A stretch of 64,000 bases of DNA, from positions 474,840-538,839 of the forward strand of contig NZ_JAAVIY010000002.1 of the NCBI RefSeq assembly GCF_014748335.1. The letters are read 5' to 3'. Source of the DNA: Flavobacterium selenitireducens. Lineage in GTDB: Bacteria; Bacteroidota; Bacteroidia; Flavobacteriales; Flavobacteriaceae. The position numbers and the translations under genes are program-made. The notes beneath the pieces were generated by a model, which made no database searches, was not told the DNA's origin, and saw nothing but the letters and a program-made list of their open reading frames with translations. This document shows, piece by piece, positions 15,523 to 24,299 of this stretch; positions within the stretch are counted from its first letter, which is position 1; the number at the start of each line of letters is the position of its first letter.

Positions 15523-18273
15523 TTAGAACGTATAGTTCAGGCTAAGGCTGATTCCTGTTCCTTTCTTGTAAGTTTGGGAAAGAACATCGCCGTTAGGATT
15601 TTCCTGAACTTGCTTGATTGCGGGATTTGTCAGGTTTCTCGCGGTCAAGCCGATGCCGAGGTTTTCATTGAGCTTCGATTTAATGATGAAGTCCAGTGTC
15701 CCGACGCTTTTGTCCACGAGATTGCCTCTTTGTTGCGTTCCCAAAGCGTAAATGCGGTCAGAAAACAAATTGTAGGCAACGGTGGCGGTAATGTTTGCAC
15801 GTTTCTGATTCCATTCCGTAAAGTAAGACAAGTCAGCATTTCCTAACCAATCGGACGCTCCCGTGAACGCGCTTTTACTGTCGGTAAAGTCAACATTCAA
15901 ATTGGTTTCGGCGGCCACTTTGTCATTGTTGAGCTCTTGTTCGGTATACAGATACGAAACATTTAGACCTGCGCTCAAGCGTTTTGAATTCGTTTCTTCT
16001 GTCTTGAAAATGTTTTTACGGACTTCGATCTCGATACCTGCGGCGTATCCGTAATCACCGGAGTTCAGATAAGAGATATCGTTCGTCGAAGAGTTTACGA
16101 CTGCTTCGTTAATTGGATTTACGATGTACTTTCCGAAAGCCGTCGCAGAGAACACTTCGTCCGATGTTGGGAACATTTCCCACTTCAAATCGAGATTGTA
16201 GTTGTCCGATTCATAGAGGTTAGGATTACCAAAGTAAACCTGTGTAGCTCTTTCATAAGCGAAAGGCGCGCGCTCTTTGAACTGCGGAAGCGTGTACGTC
16301 TTGCTGAAGGCAAAGCGAAGGTTCTGTTTGTCATTCAGGGAATATTTTACGATCAAGCTTGGGAGAATCGCAGTTTTTGTCAATTCATTTTGTCCTGTCG
16401 GAGACAAAGACGTGTCCCATTCCATATTTTGTTTGATCATTTCGCCTCTCAACCCTAAAACGGCCGTCAGGTTTGGATTGAATGTGTACTCGATAGAGCC
16501 GAAAGCCGCGTGTACGTCCAGGTCGCCATTGTACGTTTGAGGACGCGTCGCTCCCGGGACTTGTGCGCTTCCGCGGAAGGTAGAAATCTCGAAGAAGCCG
16601 TTTGTCAAATTGGTCTGGTTGTAGAAAGCATCGAGGTTGTCCGGATCTACGATATCGCCAAGGTGCGTATTTGTTGCCTTGAAATTGTATTGGGTAGCGG
16701 CAAAATCACGCTCTTTCATACGTCCGTTGTAGCCAAGGGTCAATTTTCCGTTGTAATCGCTGTCCCCGTTTTTGAAGATTTTGTAGTCAACCGAAATGTT
16801 GGCATTGTATTCTTTTTCGGTCAATTCCTGGAAATAGCGGTTGTTGTTCGGAGCAGATTGGGAGTTGATCGTAAACCCGTTCGCCTGCTCGTTGAATGTG
16901 TTCCACGTCCTGTCCGGCTGGTCGTCGTTTACGTTGTTGAACGCTCCCGACCAGTTCAATTGCAATCGATCGGTAAACTTGTGCTCTCCAAGTAATTGGT
17001 TAATGAACAATGAGGTTTTCGTGAACGTGTTGATTCTGACGAAACCGTTTCCGTCATTGGCCAAATCGACGATGTAACCGCGGTACTCGTCCGTTTGTTG
17101 GTCACTGGTATTGATGAAAAGCGAGTTAAATTTGATCTTGTGGTTCGCGTTGATCTTGTACGCGATGTTCGCCATTCCGGTAGTGTTCGTCGCGTAATTG
17201 AACGAGTCGAACGAGTCATATCGCTTGTTGATCACGCCTGTCGGGCTGATGCTTCCGTTGGCTTGTCCGTCGGTAATCGACTGGTATTCGTTAGAAAAAG
17301 ATCCCGTAGCGAAAAGGCTTAGTTTTCCGCTCTCGCCAACATTCCAGGACTGCCCGCCGCTAATGCCAATCGAACCACCAAACGGACTCTTCGTGTCCAT
17401 TCCCAAGGTTTCGTAATTGTACTGTGTCAAGGAGTTCGATGGTTTTTTGGTCATGCCGAAACCCGATGCGTTCGGGCTTGCGTGCAACCTGAAATTGTTT
17501 TCGGAAACCGCATTAGTGTTGGCGTTTGATCCGATATCGATCCTGAAGGTGCCTTTTCCTCTGTGTTCTTTCGAAACGATGTCCACATTTCCTCCCGCAA
17601 AATCGCCATACAATTTTGATCCGTACACTTTGTCGATAGAGACGTATTCCACAATTTCGGTCGGGAAGATGTCAAGGACGATGTTTTTCTTTTCTGCATC
17701 GTTGGACGGAATCGGTAACCCATTCATAGTTGAAGCGTTGTAGCGGTCGCCAAGTCCACGGACAAAAATGTTCCCGCTTCCTTCTTGTTTGGTAACGCCG
17801 GTAGTTTTTACAACGGCTGCCGCGACATCAGTAACGCCTTTGCGGGACAATTCCTGAGCGCCGATGTTTTGTTTGATTTCGACCGCGTTTTTCTGCTCAA
17901 GCAAAAGCGAGCTCTCCTTCTGTCGATTCACCTGCGCCTGCACCTTCACATCCTGCAACGTGTAACTTCCTGCTCCAAGCACTTTGTCTACCGTAACCGT
18001 TTCTCCTGAAACGATCGTTACGTTTTCGGTTTGCGTTTCGTATCCTAAAAAGCTATATTCGATGACGTAGGTGCCGGCCTCGAGTGCAAAGGTGTATTTC
18101 CCGCTTTCGTCAGTTGTAACGGCATTCGTCGTACCTTTAACAAGTACATTGGCGAACGGAAGCGGTTCGTTATTGAGGTCTTTGTCGGTAATGGTTCCGG
18201 TGAGCGTGCCTTTCTGGGCAAACGCGACAACCGAAGTCAGTGCCATCAATAAAACCAAGAGATGTTTTCTCAT
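15523..18273 (-). CDS. TonB-dependent outer-membrane receptor with carboxypeptidase-regulatory-like domain
   Basis: This 916-residue protein has a signal peptide ending in VVAFAQ. A carboxypeptidase-D regulatory-like domain lies at about residues 22-105 (GTLTGTITDKDLNNEPLPFANVLVKGT). A plug domain follows at about 115-240 (GSGNIFVRGLGDRYNASTMNG), then a large beta-barrel ending in ISLSLNYTF with the terminal aromatic residue expected of outer-membrane barrels. It imports a substrate using TonB energy. The start at ATG 18273 places the signal peptide at the N-terminus. Position opposite a PhoB/PhoR-like pair hints at phosphate-related substrates, which is inference. Confidence 0.9.
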   Translation of the reverse strand: MRKHLLVLLMALTSVVAFAQKGTLTGTITDKDLNNEPLPFANVLVKGTTNAVTTDESGKYTFALEAGTYVIEYSFLGYETQTENVTIVSGETVTVDKVLGAGSYTLQDVKVQAQVNRQKESSLLLEQKNAVEIKQNIGAQELSRKGVTDVAAAVVKTTGVTKQEGSGNIFVRGLGDRYNASTMNGLPIPSNDAEKKNIVLDIFPTEIVEYVSIDKVYGSKLYGDFAGGNVDIVSKEHRGKGTFRIDIGSNANTNAVSENNFRLHASPNASGFGMTKKPSNSLTQYNYETLGMDTKSPFGGSIGISGGQSWNVGESGKLSLFATGSFSNEYQSITDGQANGSISPTGVINKRYDSFDSFNYATNTTGMANIAYKINANHKIKFNSLFINTSDQQTDEYRGYIVDLANDGNGFVRINTFTKTSLFINQLLGEHKFTDRLQLNWSGAFNNVNDDQPDRTWNTFNEQANGFTINSQSAPNNNRYFQELTEKEYNANISVDYKIFKNGDSDYNGKLTLGYNGRMKERDFAATQYNFKATNTHLGDIVDPDNLDAFYNQTNLTNGFFEISTFRGSAQVPGATRPQTYNGDLDVHAAFGSIEYTFNPNLTAVLGLRGEMIKQNMEWDTSLSPTGQNELTKTAILPSLIVKYSLNDKQNLRFAFSKTYTLPQFKERAPFAYERATQVYFGNPNLYESDNYNLDLKWEMFPTSDEVFSATAFGKYIVNPINEAVVNSSTNDISYLNSGDYGYAAGIEIEVRKNIFKTEETNSKRLSAGLNVSYLYTEQELNNDKVAAETNLNVDFTDSKSAFTGASDWLGNADLSYFTEWNQKRANITATVAYNLFSDRIYALGTQQRGNLVDKSVGTLDFIIKSKLNENLGIGLTARNLTNPAIKQVQENPNGDVLSQTYKKGTGISLSLNYTF

Positions 18274-18330
18274 GAGAAGTGTATGTTTTTTATTTTGGCG
18301 CAAAGTAACCGCCTGCTTATGAGGGCAATG

Positions 18331-18398
18331 TTAACAACCCGTTACGTTTCGGTTTGCAAAAGTTTACCGAATTGTTAACAGATTAAATAATGGTTAAT
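18331..18398. promoter_or_regulatory. TTAAC-type repeats in the divergent control region
   Basis: Between the TonB receptor and response-regulator genes, TTAAC at 18331 and TTACG at 18342 are 11 bp apart, and TTAAA at 18383 and TTAAT at 18394 are also 11 bp apart, with another TTAAC at 18375. PhoB/OmpR-type regulators bind direct repeats with 11-bp spacing. This is a candidate operator only. Confidence 0.3.
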
Positions 18399-18461
18399 CG
18401 CGATTTGACAGATTTTTTTATCTTTACTTTTACGCCGCAAAAACAACTTTTTCATAACAGA

Positions 18462-19145
18462 ATGAAGAAAAAAGAAATCAGGATCTTATTGGTCGATGAC
18501 GAACCGGATATCCTTGAAATTGTGGGGTATAACCTTTCTCAGGAAGGCTACCAAATATCAACGGCAGAAAATGGCAAGGACGCCATCGCCAAAGCAAAAA
18601 AAGAACAGCCGCATCTTATCATAATGGATGTGATGATGCCCGAAATGGACGGCATGGAGGCTACCGAAGCCATCCGCAAAATTCCCGAACTCAGCAATGT
18701 TATCATAACGTTCCTTACCGCCCGCAGCGAGGATTATTCGCAGGTTGCCGGTTTCGATGCCGGTGCAGACGATTACATCACAAAGCCTATCAAGCCAAAA
18801 TTGCTTGTGTCCAAAGTTAAAGCGTTGCTGCGCAGGCTCAAAGACGAGGGTAAAAACGCCGAAACGCTTAACGTCGGAGGAATCGAGATCAACCGCGAGG
18901 AATATAAAATCATCAAGGAAGGCGTCGAAATCATCCTGCCGAGAAAAGAATTTGAACTGTTTTACCTTTTGGCATCGAAGCCGGGCAAAGTGTTCAAAAG
19001 AGAAGAAATCCTCGACAAGGTCTGGGGCAACGAGGTTATCGTTGGCGGTCGTACAATTGATGTTCATATCCGGAAGCTGCGCGAAAAGATCGGGGAAGAA
19101 TTGTTCAAAACCATTAAAGGCGTCGGCTATAAGATTGAAGTATAA
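18462..19145 (+). CDS. OmpR/PhoB-family response regulator
   Basis: This 227-residue transcription factor has a receiver domain (residues 5-120; acidic D12 and D13, phospho-acceptor D56 in LIIMDVMMPEM, lysine in DDYITKPIKP) and a winged-helix DNA-binding domain (from about 135; EFELFYLLASKPGKVFKREE and GGRTIDVHIRKLREKIG). ATG at 18462 gives the normal family start; a longer frame from 18390 adds a non-conserved tail. The histidine kinase follows with no gap. The overall style is PhoB-like, but the signal is not proven. It is divergent from the TonB receptor, a likely target. Confidence 0.92.
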   Translation: MKKKEIRILLVDDEPDILEIVGYNLSQEGYQISTAENGKDAIAKAKKEQPHLIIMDVMMPEMDGMEATEAIRKIPELSNVIITFLTARSEDYSQVAGFDAGADDYITKPIKPKLLVSKVKALLRRLKDEGKNAETLNVGGIEINREEYKIIKEGVEIILPRKEFELFYLLASKPGKVFKREEILDKVWGNEVIVGGRTIDVHIRKLREKIGEELFKTIKGVGYKIEV

Positions 19146-20189
19146 ATGTCGATACAGTTTAAGAAATCCTATCGGTTTGCCGTAAAATCATCGCTTTACA
19201 TCACGCTTTTTTCCACCGGATTGATGGGCGGGATTCTATGGCTGACCGATATTTCCAACTGGTTGATTGTGGTTTATTTTGCGCTCGCAGTGGGCGCATT
19301 TTCATTTTTCGTGCTCCAGTATCGCGTCGAACGCTTTATTTACAGACGCGTCAAAAAGATATACGACGACGTTTCGTTTCTAGAATCGAGCTCGTTCCAG
19401 GGTCAACACGTCACGACTGACATGGCCACGTTGACGCGCGAAGTCAAGAAGTTTGCTACAGACAAAAAAGTCGAAATCGAAATGCTCCGGATGCGCGAAG
19501 ATTACCGACGCGAGTTCCTCGGCAACGTTTCCCACGAATTAAAAACGCCGTTGTTTACGGTCCAGGGCTATCTTTCAACATTGCTCGACGGGGCGCTCAA
19601 CGACAAAAACGTCCGAAAAAAATACCTCGAAAGGGCCGAAAAAGGTGTGGAGCGCCTGATCTACATCGTCAACGACCTCGACATGATCGCCAAGCTTGAA
19701 ATGGGCGATCTCAACCTCGACATTGCGGAATTCGACGTCGTGAAGCTGGTGCAGAATGTCTTCGATCTGCTCGAAATCGAATCGACCAAAAAAGACATCT
19801 TACTCTCGTTCGACCAGCGCTACAACAAACCGATCAAGGTTTTGGGCGACCCTGAAAAAATTGAGCAGGTCGTCATCAACCTCGTTATGAATTCCATCAA
19901 ATACGGCAAAGACCAAGGTTCTACCGAAGTTTCCATTGAAGAATTGACCGAGGATAAAGTAGTCGTCCGCATCAACGACAATGGAGAAGGTATCGAAAAA
20001 CAGTACATACCGCGACTTTTCGAACGCTTCTTCCGCGTCGACAAAAGCGGTTCGCGAGACGCCGGCGGTTCAGGTCTTGGCTTGTCGATCGTAAAGCATC
20101 TGATCGAGGCTCACGACGAGAAAATCTTCGTCAAAAGCGAGTTCGGCAAAGGTTCCGAATTCTCATTCACTCTCAAAAAGGCAAAATAA
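19146..20189 (+). CDS. Sensor histidine kinase, PhoR-like
   Basis: This 347-residue inner-membrane kinase has two N-terminal membrane segments (about 14-33 and 38-57) with almost no periplasmic loop between them. A linker and a HisKA domain follow, with phospho-acceptor H130 in FLGNVSHELKTPL, then a HATPase domain with NSIKYGK, NDNGEGIE and GGSGLGLSIVKHL boxes. The tiny loop suggests that it senses through the membrane or a partner, as PhoR does with the Pst/PhoU system. The ATG directly follows the regulator stop. Its last 27 bases overlap tail-to-tail with the next gene. Confidence 0.92.
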   Translation: MSIQFKKSYRFAVKSSLYITLFSTGLMGGILWLTDISNWLIVVYFALAVGAFSFFVLQYRVERFIYRRVKKIYDDVSFLESSSFQGQHVTTDMATLTREVKKFATDKKVEIEMLRMREDYRREFLGNVSHELKTPLFTVQGYLSTLLDGALNDKNVRKKYLERAEKGVERLIYIVNDLDMIAKLEMGDLNLDIAEFDVVKLVQNVFDLLEIESTKKDILLSFDQRYNKPIKVLGDPEKIEQVVINLVMNSIKYGKDQGSTEVSIEELTEDKVVVRINDNGEGIEKQYIPRLFERFFRVDKSGSRDAGGSGLGLSIVKHLIEAHDEKIFVKSEFGKGSEFSFTLKKAK

Positions 20190-21230
20190 ATTCTTCCAGT
20201 GAATGGATGTTTCCGTCTGCGGCAAGCCTTGGTACAAATCGACTTCCAATAAATTTTCGATTCGGAATTCGTCTTGTTTTGCAAATGGAACCAGGCCGTC
20301 TTTTTTGAGTTTTTTCGCAAGGTATTCCTGCTCGTATTGACCGGGCGTCGGAATAAAAAAACACTTTTTGTTGAGCTGCGCCAAATCCATTACCGTCGTG
20401 TAACCCGATCGGCACAGCACCATTTCGCTTTCGTTTATCGCGTTTTCAAGTTCAGATGACGTCATGAAATTGTAATAGGTAACGTTGGCGCACTGTTCCG
20501 TTTTTTGCTCGGCTTCGATTTTTCCTTTTACGAAAAGTACTTTTTTACCAAATAATTTTACTTCATTCTTGAGTCGGTTTTCGAGTAGGGTGCGTTGCGG
20601 CTCAGGTCCGGAAAGCAAGACCATGAGATCGTTTTTTTTCGGAAGTTCCTTTTTCTGCAAGCGGCTCAGCGGCCCGATGTAGCGCAAATCGAATTCGGGT
20701 TTTTTGAGGTGCCCGAGCTTACCCGTCAAATTGGGTTTGTCCTCAAAATCGGGAACCCAGCATTCGGTGTATTTTTTTATGATTTGTCGGTGCAATTTTC
20801 CCGTGATCCAACTCGTGTTTCCCGTTAGCACGTTGAGTTGGTGCGTGATAAATACCGACGGCACTTTTTTGGATATCACGCCGAGGCGGTTGTCTGAAAT
20901 GATGCCCTGCAGATGGTGTTCGCGCACCCATCGCTTTACGATTTTTTTCTCGTCGGAGATTGCGTCGAGCATGCGCGGCAGTCCTTTGATCATCTTCCAT
21001 TTGAAATCTTCCCCGTCTTTCGGATATTCGATTTTGTACGACGGAAGCTCGAGTGCTTTGAGTTCGGGAAACTCTTTTTTGAGGATTTCCAATGCGACGC
21101 CGTCTGAAGCGATGATAGGTGTGTACCCGTTTTCCGACAAGGCTCTGATGATCGGGATGCAGCGTGTGGCGTGGCCCAATCCCCAGTTTAGCGGTGCGAC
21201 GAGGATGTTGCGTTTTTTCTTGTCGGGCAT
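20163..21230 (-). CDS. MurG-like glycosyltransferase (GT28 type)
   Basis: This 355-residue protein has a GT-B fold pattern: the N-terminal ILVAPLNWGLGHATRCIPII (glycine-rich acceptor loop as in MurG and related GT28 enzymes) and the C-terminal MVLLSGPEPQRTLLE, MVLCRSGYTTVMDLA and FFIPTPGQYEQEYLAKKL, which resemble the UDP-sugar-binding region. It probably transfers a sugar to a lipid or surface glycan from the cytosolic face. MurG itself is normally with cell-wall genes, so this is more likely a paralogue. It overlaps the histidine kinase 3' end by 27 bases in the opposite direction. Confidence 0.78.
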   Translation of the reverse strand: MPDKKKRNILVAPLNWGLGHATRCIPIIRALSENGYTPIIASDGVALEILKKEFPELKALELPSYKIEYPKDGEDFKWKMIKGLPRMLDAISDEKKIVKRWVREHHLQGIISDNRLGVISKKVPSVFITHQLNVLTGNTSWITGKLHRQIIKKYTECWVPDFEDKPNLTGKLGHLKKPEFDLRYIGPLSRLQKKELPKKNDLMVLLSGPEPQRTLLENRLKNEVKLFGKKVLFVKGKIEAEQKTEQCANVTYYNFMTSSELENAINESEMVLCRSGYTTVMDLAQLNKKCFFIPTPGQYEQEYLAKKLKKDGLVPFAKQDEFRIENLLEVDLYQGLPQTETSIHWKNLFCLFESE

Positions 21231-21320
21231 AGTTGGGTTTTGCGCGCAATTTAAGGAGATTGTTTCCTTTTTGTGTTTGGGGAGGTTTGTTAAAGTGTTA
21301 AGGGACTGTTGCGGCGTCGC

Positions 21321-21399
21321 TTTTTTTGCTGCGCTTGCTGCTTTTCTCGCTGCGCTCGCTGCTTTTCTCGCTGCGCTCGCTGCTTTTCTCGCTGTGCTC
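21321..21399 (+). repeat. 21-bp tandem repeat
   Basis: Three full copies of a 21-bp unit (starting GCTGCTTTTCTCGCTG) occupy 21337-21399, preceded by a degenerate partial copy. On the reverse strand the repeat reads as SERSEKS in a short open frame, which I do not consider a gene. Confidence 0.9.
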
Positions 21400-21411
21400 G
21401 CGGGAGTCTTC

Positions 21412-21692
21412 GCCTGCCGGCGGGGCCTTCTTTTTCCTCGCAGAAAACCGAGGCACGAGGTTCATAGAAACCTTAAAAAACAATAAATATCAATGAGATA
21501 AAAGAAGCAAAAATGCGGGAGCGGCAAACCGCTCGGCGACCTGACAGCTCCTTGCATCGGAAATGAAAAGAACTCGCCGACAAACAATCAGGTTATGGCG
21601 CTTTTTGTGACGGCTCAAACAGCTTTTCATTTCTTCGATGCGTCGGAACGTCAGGTGCCCGCCTGCGCGGTTGAACGCCGCGACAAAGCGGA
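21412..21692 (-). repeat. Dispersed ~280-bp repeat, copy 1
   Basis: The reverse complement of this stretch closely matches 23059-23335 along its whole length, including conserved blocks such as GCGCAGGCGGGCACCTGACG, TTTTATCTCATTGATATTTA and ATGAACCTCGTGCCTCGG. Both copies contain the same broken frames (AGGHLT, FISDAR/FISDSR, MNLVPRF), so the element may once have been coding or structured. Confidence 0.88.
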
Positions 21693-22106
21693 ATTTGTTC
21701 ATTGTTTATCCTCCGCTGCGCTGCGGATAAAGGGGTTTCGGAGGGAACTTTTTAGGTGTGTCTTTGACGGGAATATCGGATACAAAGAAAATTTGTGTTC
21801 TAAAAAGACGTGAGAATTAATACAGATTATATGGCGAAAAAGTTCGGGAAGCCGAATTGAAGAGGCCTAGCTCCACAATTTACAACTTTCTTACTTTGCT
21901 TAAACCTTCAAATATTCGAAATATATGAAAAGGCAAGCTCAATATTTGGAGTCATTCTGGCGTTAAGTGATTTGGAGTCATTCGGAAGCTCAAAATAAGC
22001 CTGTTAAAAGCCTTCGGTACGGTCAAATCGAGCTGGTTTTGGTCGACAAACTTCTTGTTTATAAGCTTCAGACCAATGTCAGCATCCTCTTTTCAAAAAT
22101 CATAAC
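21693..22106. other. Intergenic stretch without recognisable gene
   Basis: This region between the repeat and the TPR gene holds no convincing frame, hairpin or promoter. A duplicated phrase (GGAGTCATTC at 21948 and 21971) is the only local pattern I noticed. Confidence 0.5.
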
Positions 22107-22949
22107 ATGAAAAAATTTTTCGCTTTAGTTCTTTGTGTCATTTCGCTCCATGTTCAAGCGCAGGACAAATTGGTGTTTAACTCGAAATTTGTCCAGAGTG
22201 AAGACAAATGGATAGCTTTTAAAGCCGATTCGCTTGGTTCACATACGTTCGGATTTATATATATCGATGCCGATGCGGGTTTGACCTTCGATTACGCAGG
22301 TTCGTTTACGGTTCAACCAGATGGACGATTCCTGCTTAAGAATAAATCGACTGAAAGTTCAGTAAAACATAGATTGCAACCGAGCAATCTCCCGGTTGCG
22401 ATCATTCCTGAATCGCATTTCGGCGAATTGGAAATTCTTAAATATCCGGAATGGTTAAAGCATTACAAAGATGGGGAAGGCACACCGGAACGGTTATATA
22501 AGTGGGGCTATATGTATAATAGCTGGGGCGAATGTGCCAAAGCGCTGGAATTTCTCGAAAAAGCGAATTCGATAAATCCTGATTTCAAAGGGTTGAGAGT
22601 AGAACTTGGGTTTTCCTACAATTGTCTGAAACAGTTCACGAAAGCCATCGACGTGCTGAAAATAGCAGCACAGCGCGATACGAAAGATGCTTACGTACAC
22701 AAAGAATTACTCTACTCCCAGATCCACAACAATCAAATCGATGATGCGGTGGCGACTTACGAAAAAGTCATGGCAACCGTCCCTGACAAAACGTATAATG
22801 CAGAAAACGCGATCAATATTTTGGGGGGCTACTTTCGCCAAGGTAAATTGAAAGAATTTGACGATTGGGTCAAAAAGACAAAAATTGATCGTGACCCAAA
22901 ATTCGGGCAGTACGTTCAACCGATGAGACAGGAACTAACTAAAAACTAA
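22107..22949 (+). CDS. Exported TPR-repeat protein
   Basis: This 280-residue protein has a signal peptide (MKKFFALVLCVISLHVQA) and then a beta-rich N-terminal part. From about residue 130 it has tetratricopeptide-type helices (GECAKALEFLEKANSINPDFKGL, FTKAIDVLKIAA, DAVATYEKVMATVP). It probably acts in the periplasm or at the outer membrane as a scaffold. No enzyme motif is visible. It sits alone between two inverted copies of a 280-bp repeat, so it might have been mobilised, but its codon use looks like its neighbours. I could not find a clear promoter. Confidence 0.8.
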   Translation: MKKFFALVLCVISLHVQAQDKLVFNSKFVQSEDKWIAFKADSLGSHTFGFIYIDADAGLTFDYAGSFTVQPDGRFLLKNKSTESSVKHRLQPSNLPVAIIPESHFGELEILKYPEWLKHYKDGEGTPERLYKWGYMYNSWGECAKALEFLEKANSINPDFKGLRVELGFSYNCLKQFTKAIDVLKIAAQRDTKDAYVHKELLYSQIHNNQIDDAVATYEKVMATVPDKTYNAENAINILGGYFRQGKLKEFDDWVKKTKIDRDPKFGQYVQPMRQELTKN

Positions 22950-23058
22950 AAGTGGCGCTTTGAATAAAATGAGTTTTTGTTCCCGATTACCGATGGACAT
23001 TTAACGGCGTACATATTTCGGGCGCAGCGCAGCAAGCCCGCAAATCAAATAAATACTT

Positions 23059-23335
23059 CCGCTTAATTGCGGCGTAAGCGCGCAGGCGGGCACCTGACGC
23101 CTCGAAGCGTGGAAGAAGTGAAAAGTTGTTTGAGCCTGAACAGCGGTCCAACAATCGCAAAAAGCCGAGGGCGAGTTTTTTTTATTTCCGACTCAAGAGG
23201 CTGTCAGGTCGGCGAGCGGTCCCGCCGCATCCGCATTTTTGCTACTTTTATCTCATTGATATTTATTGTTTGTTAAGGTTTCGATGAACCTCGTGCCTCG
23301 GTTTCTGGGAGGAAAAAGTAAGCCCCGCCGGCAGG
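23059..23335 (+). repeat. Dispersed ~280-bp repeat, copy 2 (opposite orientation)
   Basis: This is the counterpart of the copy at 21412-21692, in inverted orientation, about 1.4 kb away across the TPR gene. The sequence continues into 23336-23594, which has no gene; a degenerate piece near 23422-23520 faintly resembles the dispersed element seen at 56228. Confidence 0.88.
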
Positions 23336-23594
23336 CTACCCGCGGTAGCGAACTTCTGAAGCGAAGGTGTCGAAAACAAGTACGGCAAAACTCATTCGGG
23401 CTAAAAAAATCCCCTATCACACCATTAGCCCGGATGCCGGCAACTAGCCTTTTGCAGAAAAAGCCCTCCTTTTCCCGGCTCAAAACAGCGCCCGCAGCAG
23501 CTCGTTTTGCGCCATGGAAAAACCGGCTTATTCAAAAAAGCTAGTGCCAGACAGCCGGAGAAAGCTTCAAAAAACAAAATAAAAGAAAAAGAAC

Positions 23595-23602
23595 TACTTT
23601 TG
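23595..23602 (+). promoter_or_regulatory. Promoter element of trmB
   Basis: TACTTTTG matches TAnnTTTG 21 bases before the ATG at 23624 and argues against the longer frame that opens at 23507. Confidence 0.65.
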
Positions 23603-23623
23603 CACGCCTTTAAACTCCACCTC

Positions 23624-24298
23624 ATGGGAAGCAAAAACAAACTCAAGCGATTCAAAGAAAACGAAACTTTCGCCAACGTCATCCAGCCATTGCGCGATGA
23701 GGTGCTTTCCGATACCTTTCCGCTTAAAGGAAAATGGAACTCCGATTTCTTCAAAAACGAAAATCCCATCGTGCTCGAACTCGGTTGCGGTAAAGGCGAA
23801 TATTCCGTGGCATTGGGCGAGAAGTATCCGGAAAAAAACTTCATAGGCATCGACATCAAGGGCGCGAGGTTTTGGAGAGGAGCAAAAACAGCGGTAGAAA
23901 AAGGCATTTCCAACGTTGCCTTTCTTCGGACGCAAATCGAGTTGATCGACAAGTTATTCGCAACAGCCGAAGTCTCCGAAATATGGATCACGTTCCCCGA
24001 TCCTCAAATCAAATACAAGCGCACCAAGCACCGCATGACCAACATGGAATTTTTGGCGCGATACAAGAAAATCCTAAAAGCCGACGGTATCGTCCACCTC
24101 AAAACCGATTCGGAATTCATGCACGGCTATACTTTGGGGCTTTTGCACGGGCAAGGCCACGAGGTGCTTTACGCCAACCACAACATCTACCGCAACGAAG
24201 GCGCGCCAGAAGAAGTCACTGGAATCCAGACCTTTTACGAACAATTTTATTTGGAACAGGACAAACCGATTACGTATATTAGGTTCAAAATAAAGTAA
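23624..24298 (+). CDS. trmB: tRNA (guanine-N7)-methyltransferase
   Basis: This 224-residue SAM-dependent enzyme methylates G46 in the variable loop of tRNAs. The SAM-binding motif is VLELGCGKGEYS, the acidic residue following is in FIGIDIKGARFW, and the TrmB signature is ITFPDPQIKYKRTKHRM, which carries the catalytic aspartate and the tRNA-contacting residues. The C-terminus ends in TFYEQFYLEQDKPITYIRFK, as expected. The ATG at 23624 starts MGSKNKLKRF, a typical flavobacterial TrmB start. The LysE-type gene follows after one base, so they are probably cotranscribed. Confidence 0.95.
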   Translation: MGSKNKLKRFKENETFANVIQPLRDEVLSDTFPLKGKWNSDFFKNENPIVLELGCGKGEYSVALGEKYPEKNFIGIDIKGARFWRGAKTAVEKGISNVAFLRTQIELIDKLFATAEVSEIWITFPDPQIKYKRTKHRMTNMEFLARYKKILKADGIVHLKTDSEFMHGYTLGLLHGQGHEVLYANHNIYRNEGAPEEVTGIQTFYEQFYLEQDKPITYIRFKIK

Positions 24299-24299
24299 A

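Noticed and set aside
20704..21486. 260-codon forward frame across the glycosyltransferase gene and the repeats
   Set aside because: It is antisense to a well-supported gene and runs through the 21-bp repeats; hydrophobic AALAAFLA words are only repeat translation.
21412..23335. Insertion sequence
   Set aside because: The paired repeats contain no transposase and no clear terminal inverted repeats or target duplications; they are listed only as dispersed repeats.
23507..23623. N-terminal extension of trmB
   Set aside because: The extension lies upstream of and over the promoter element and has no family sequence.
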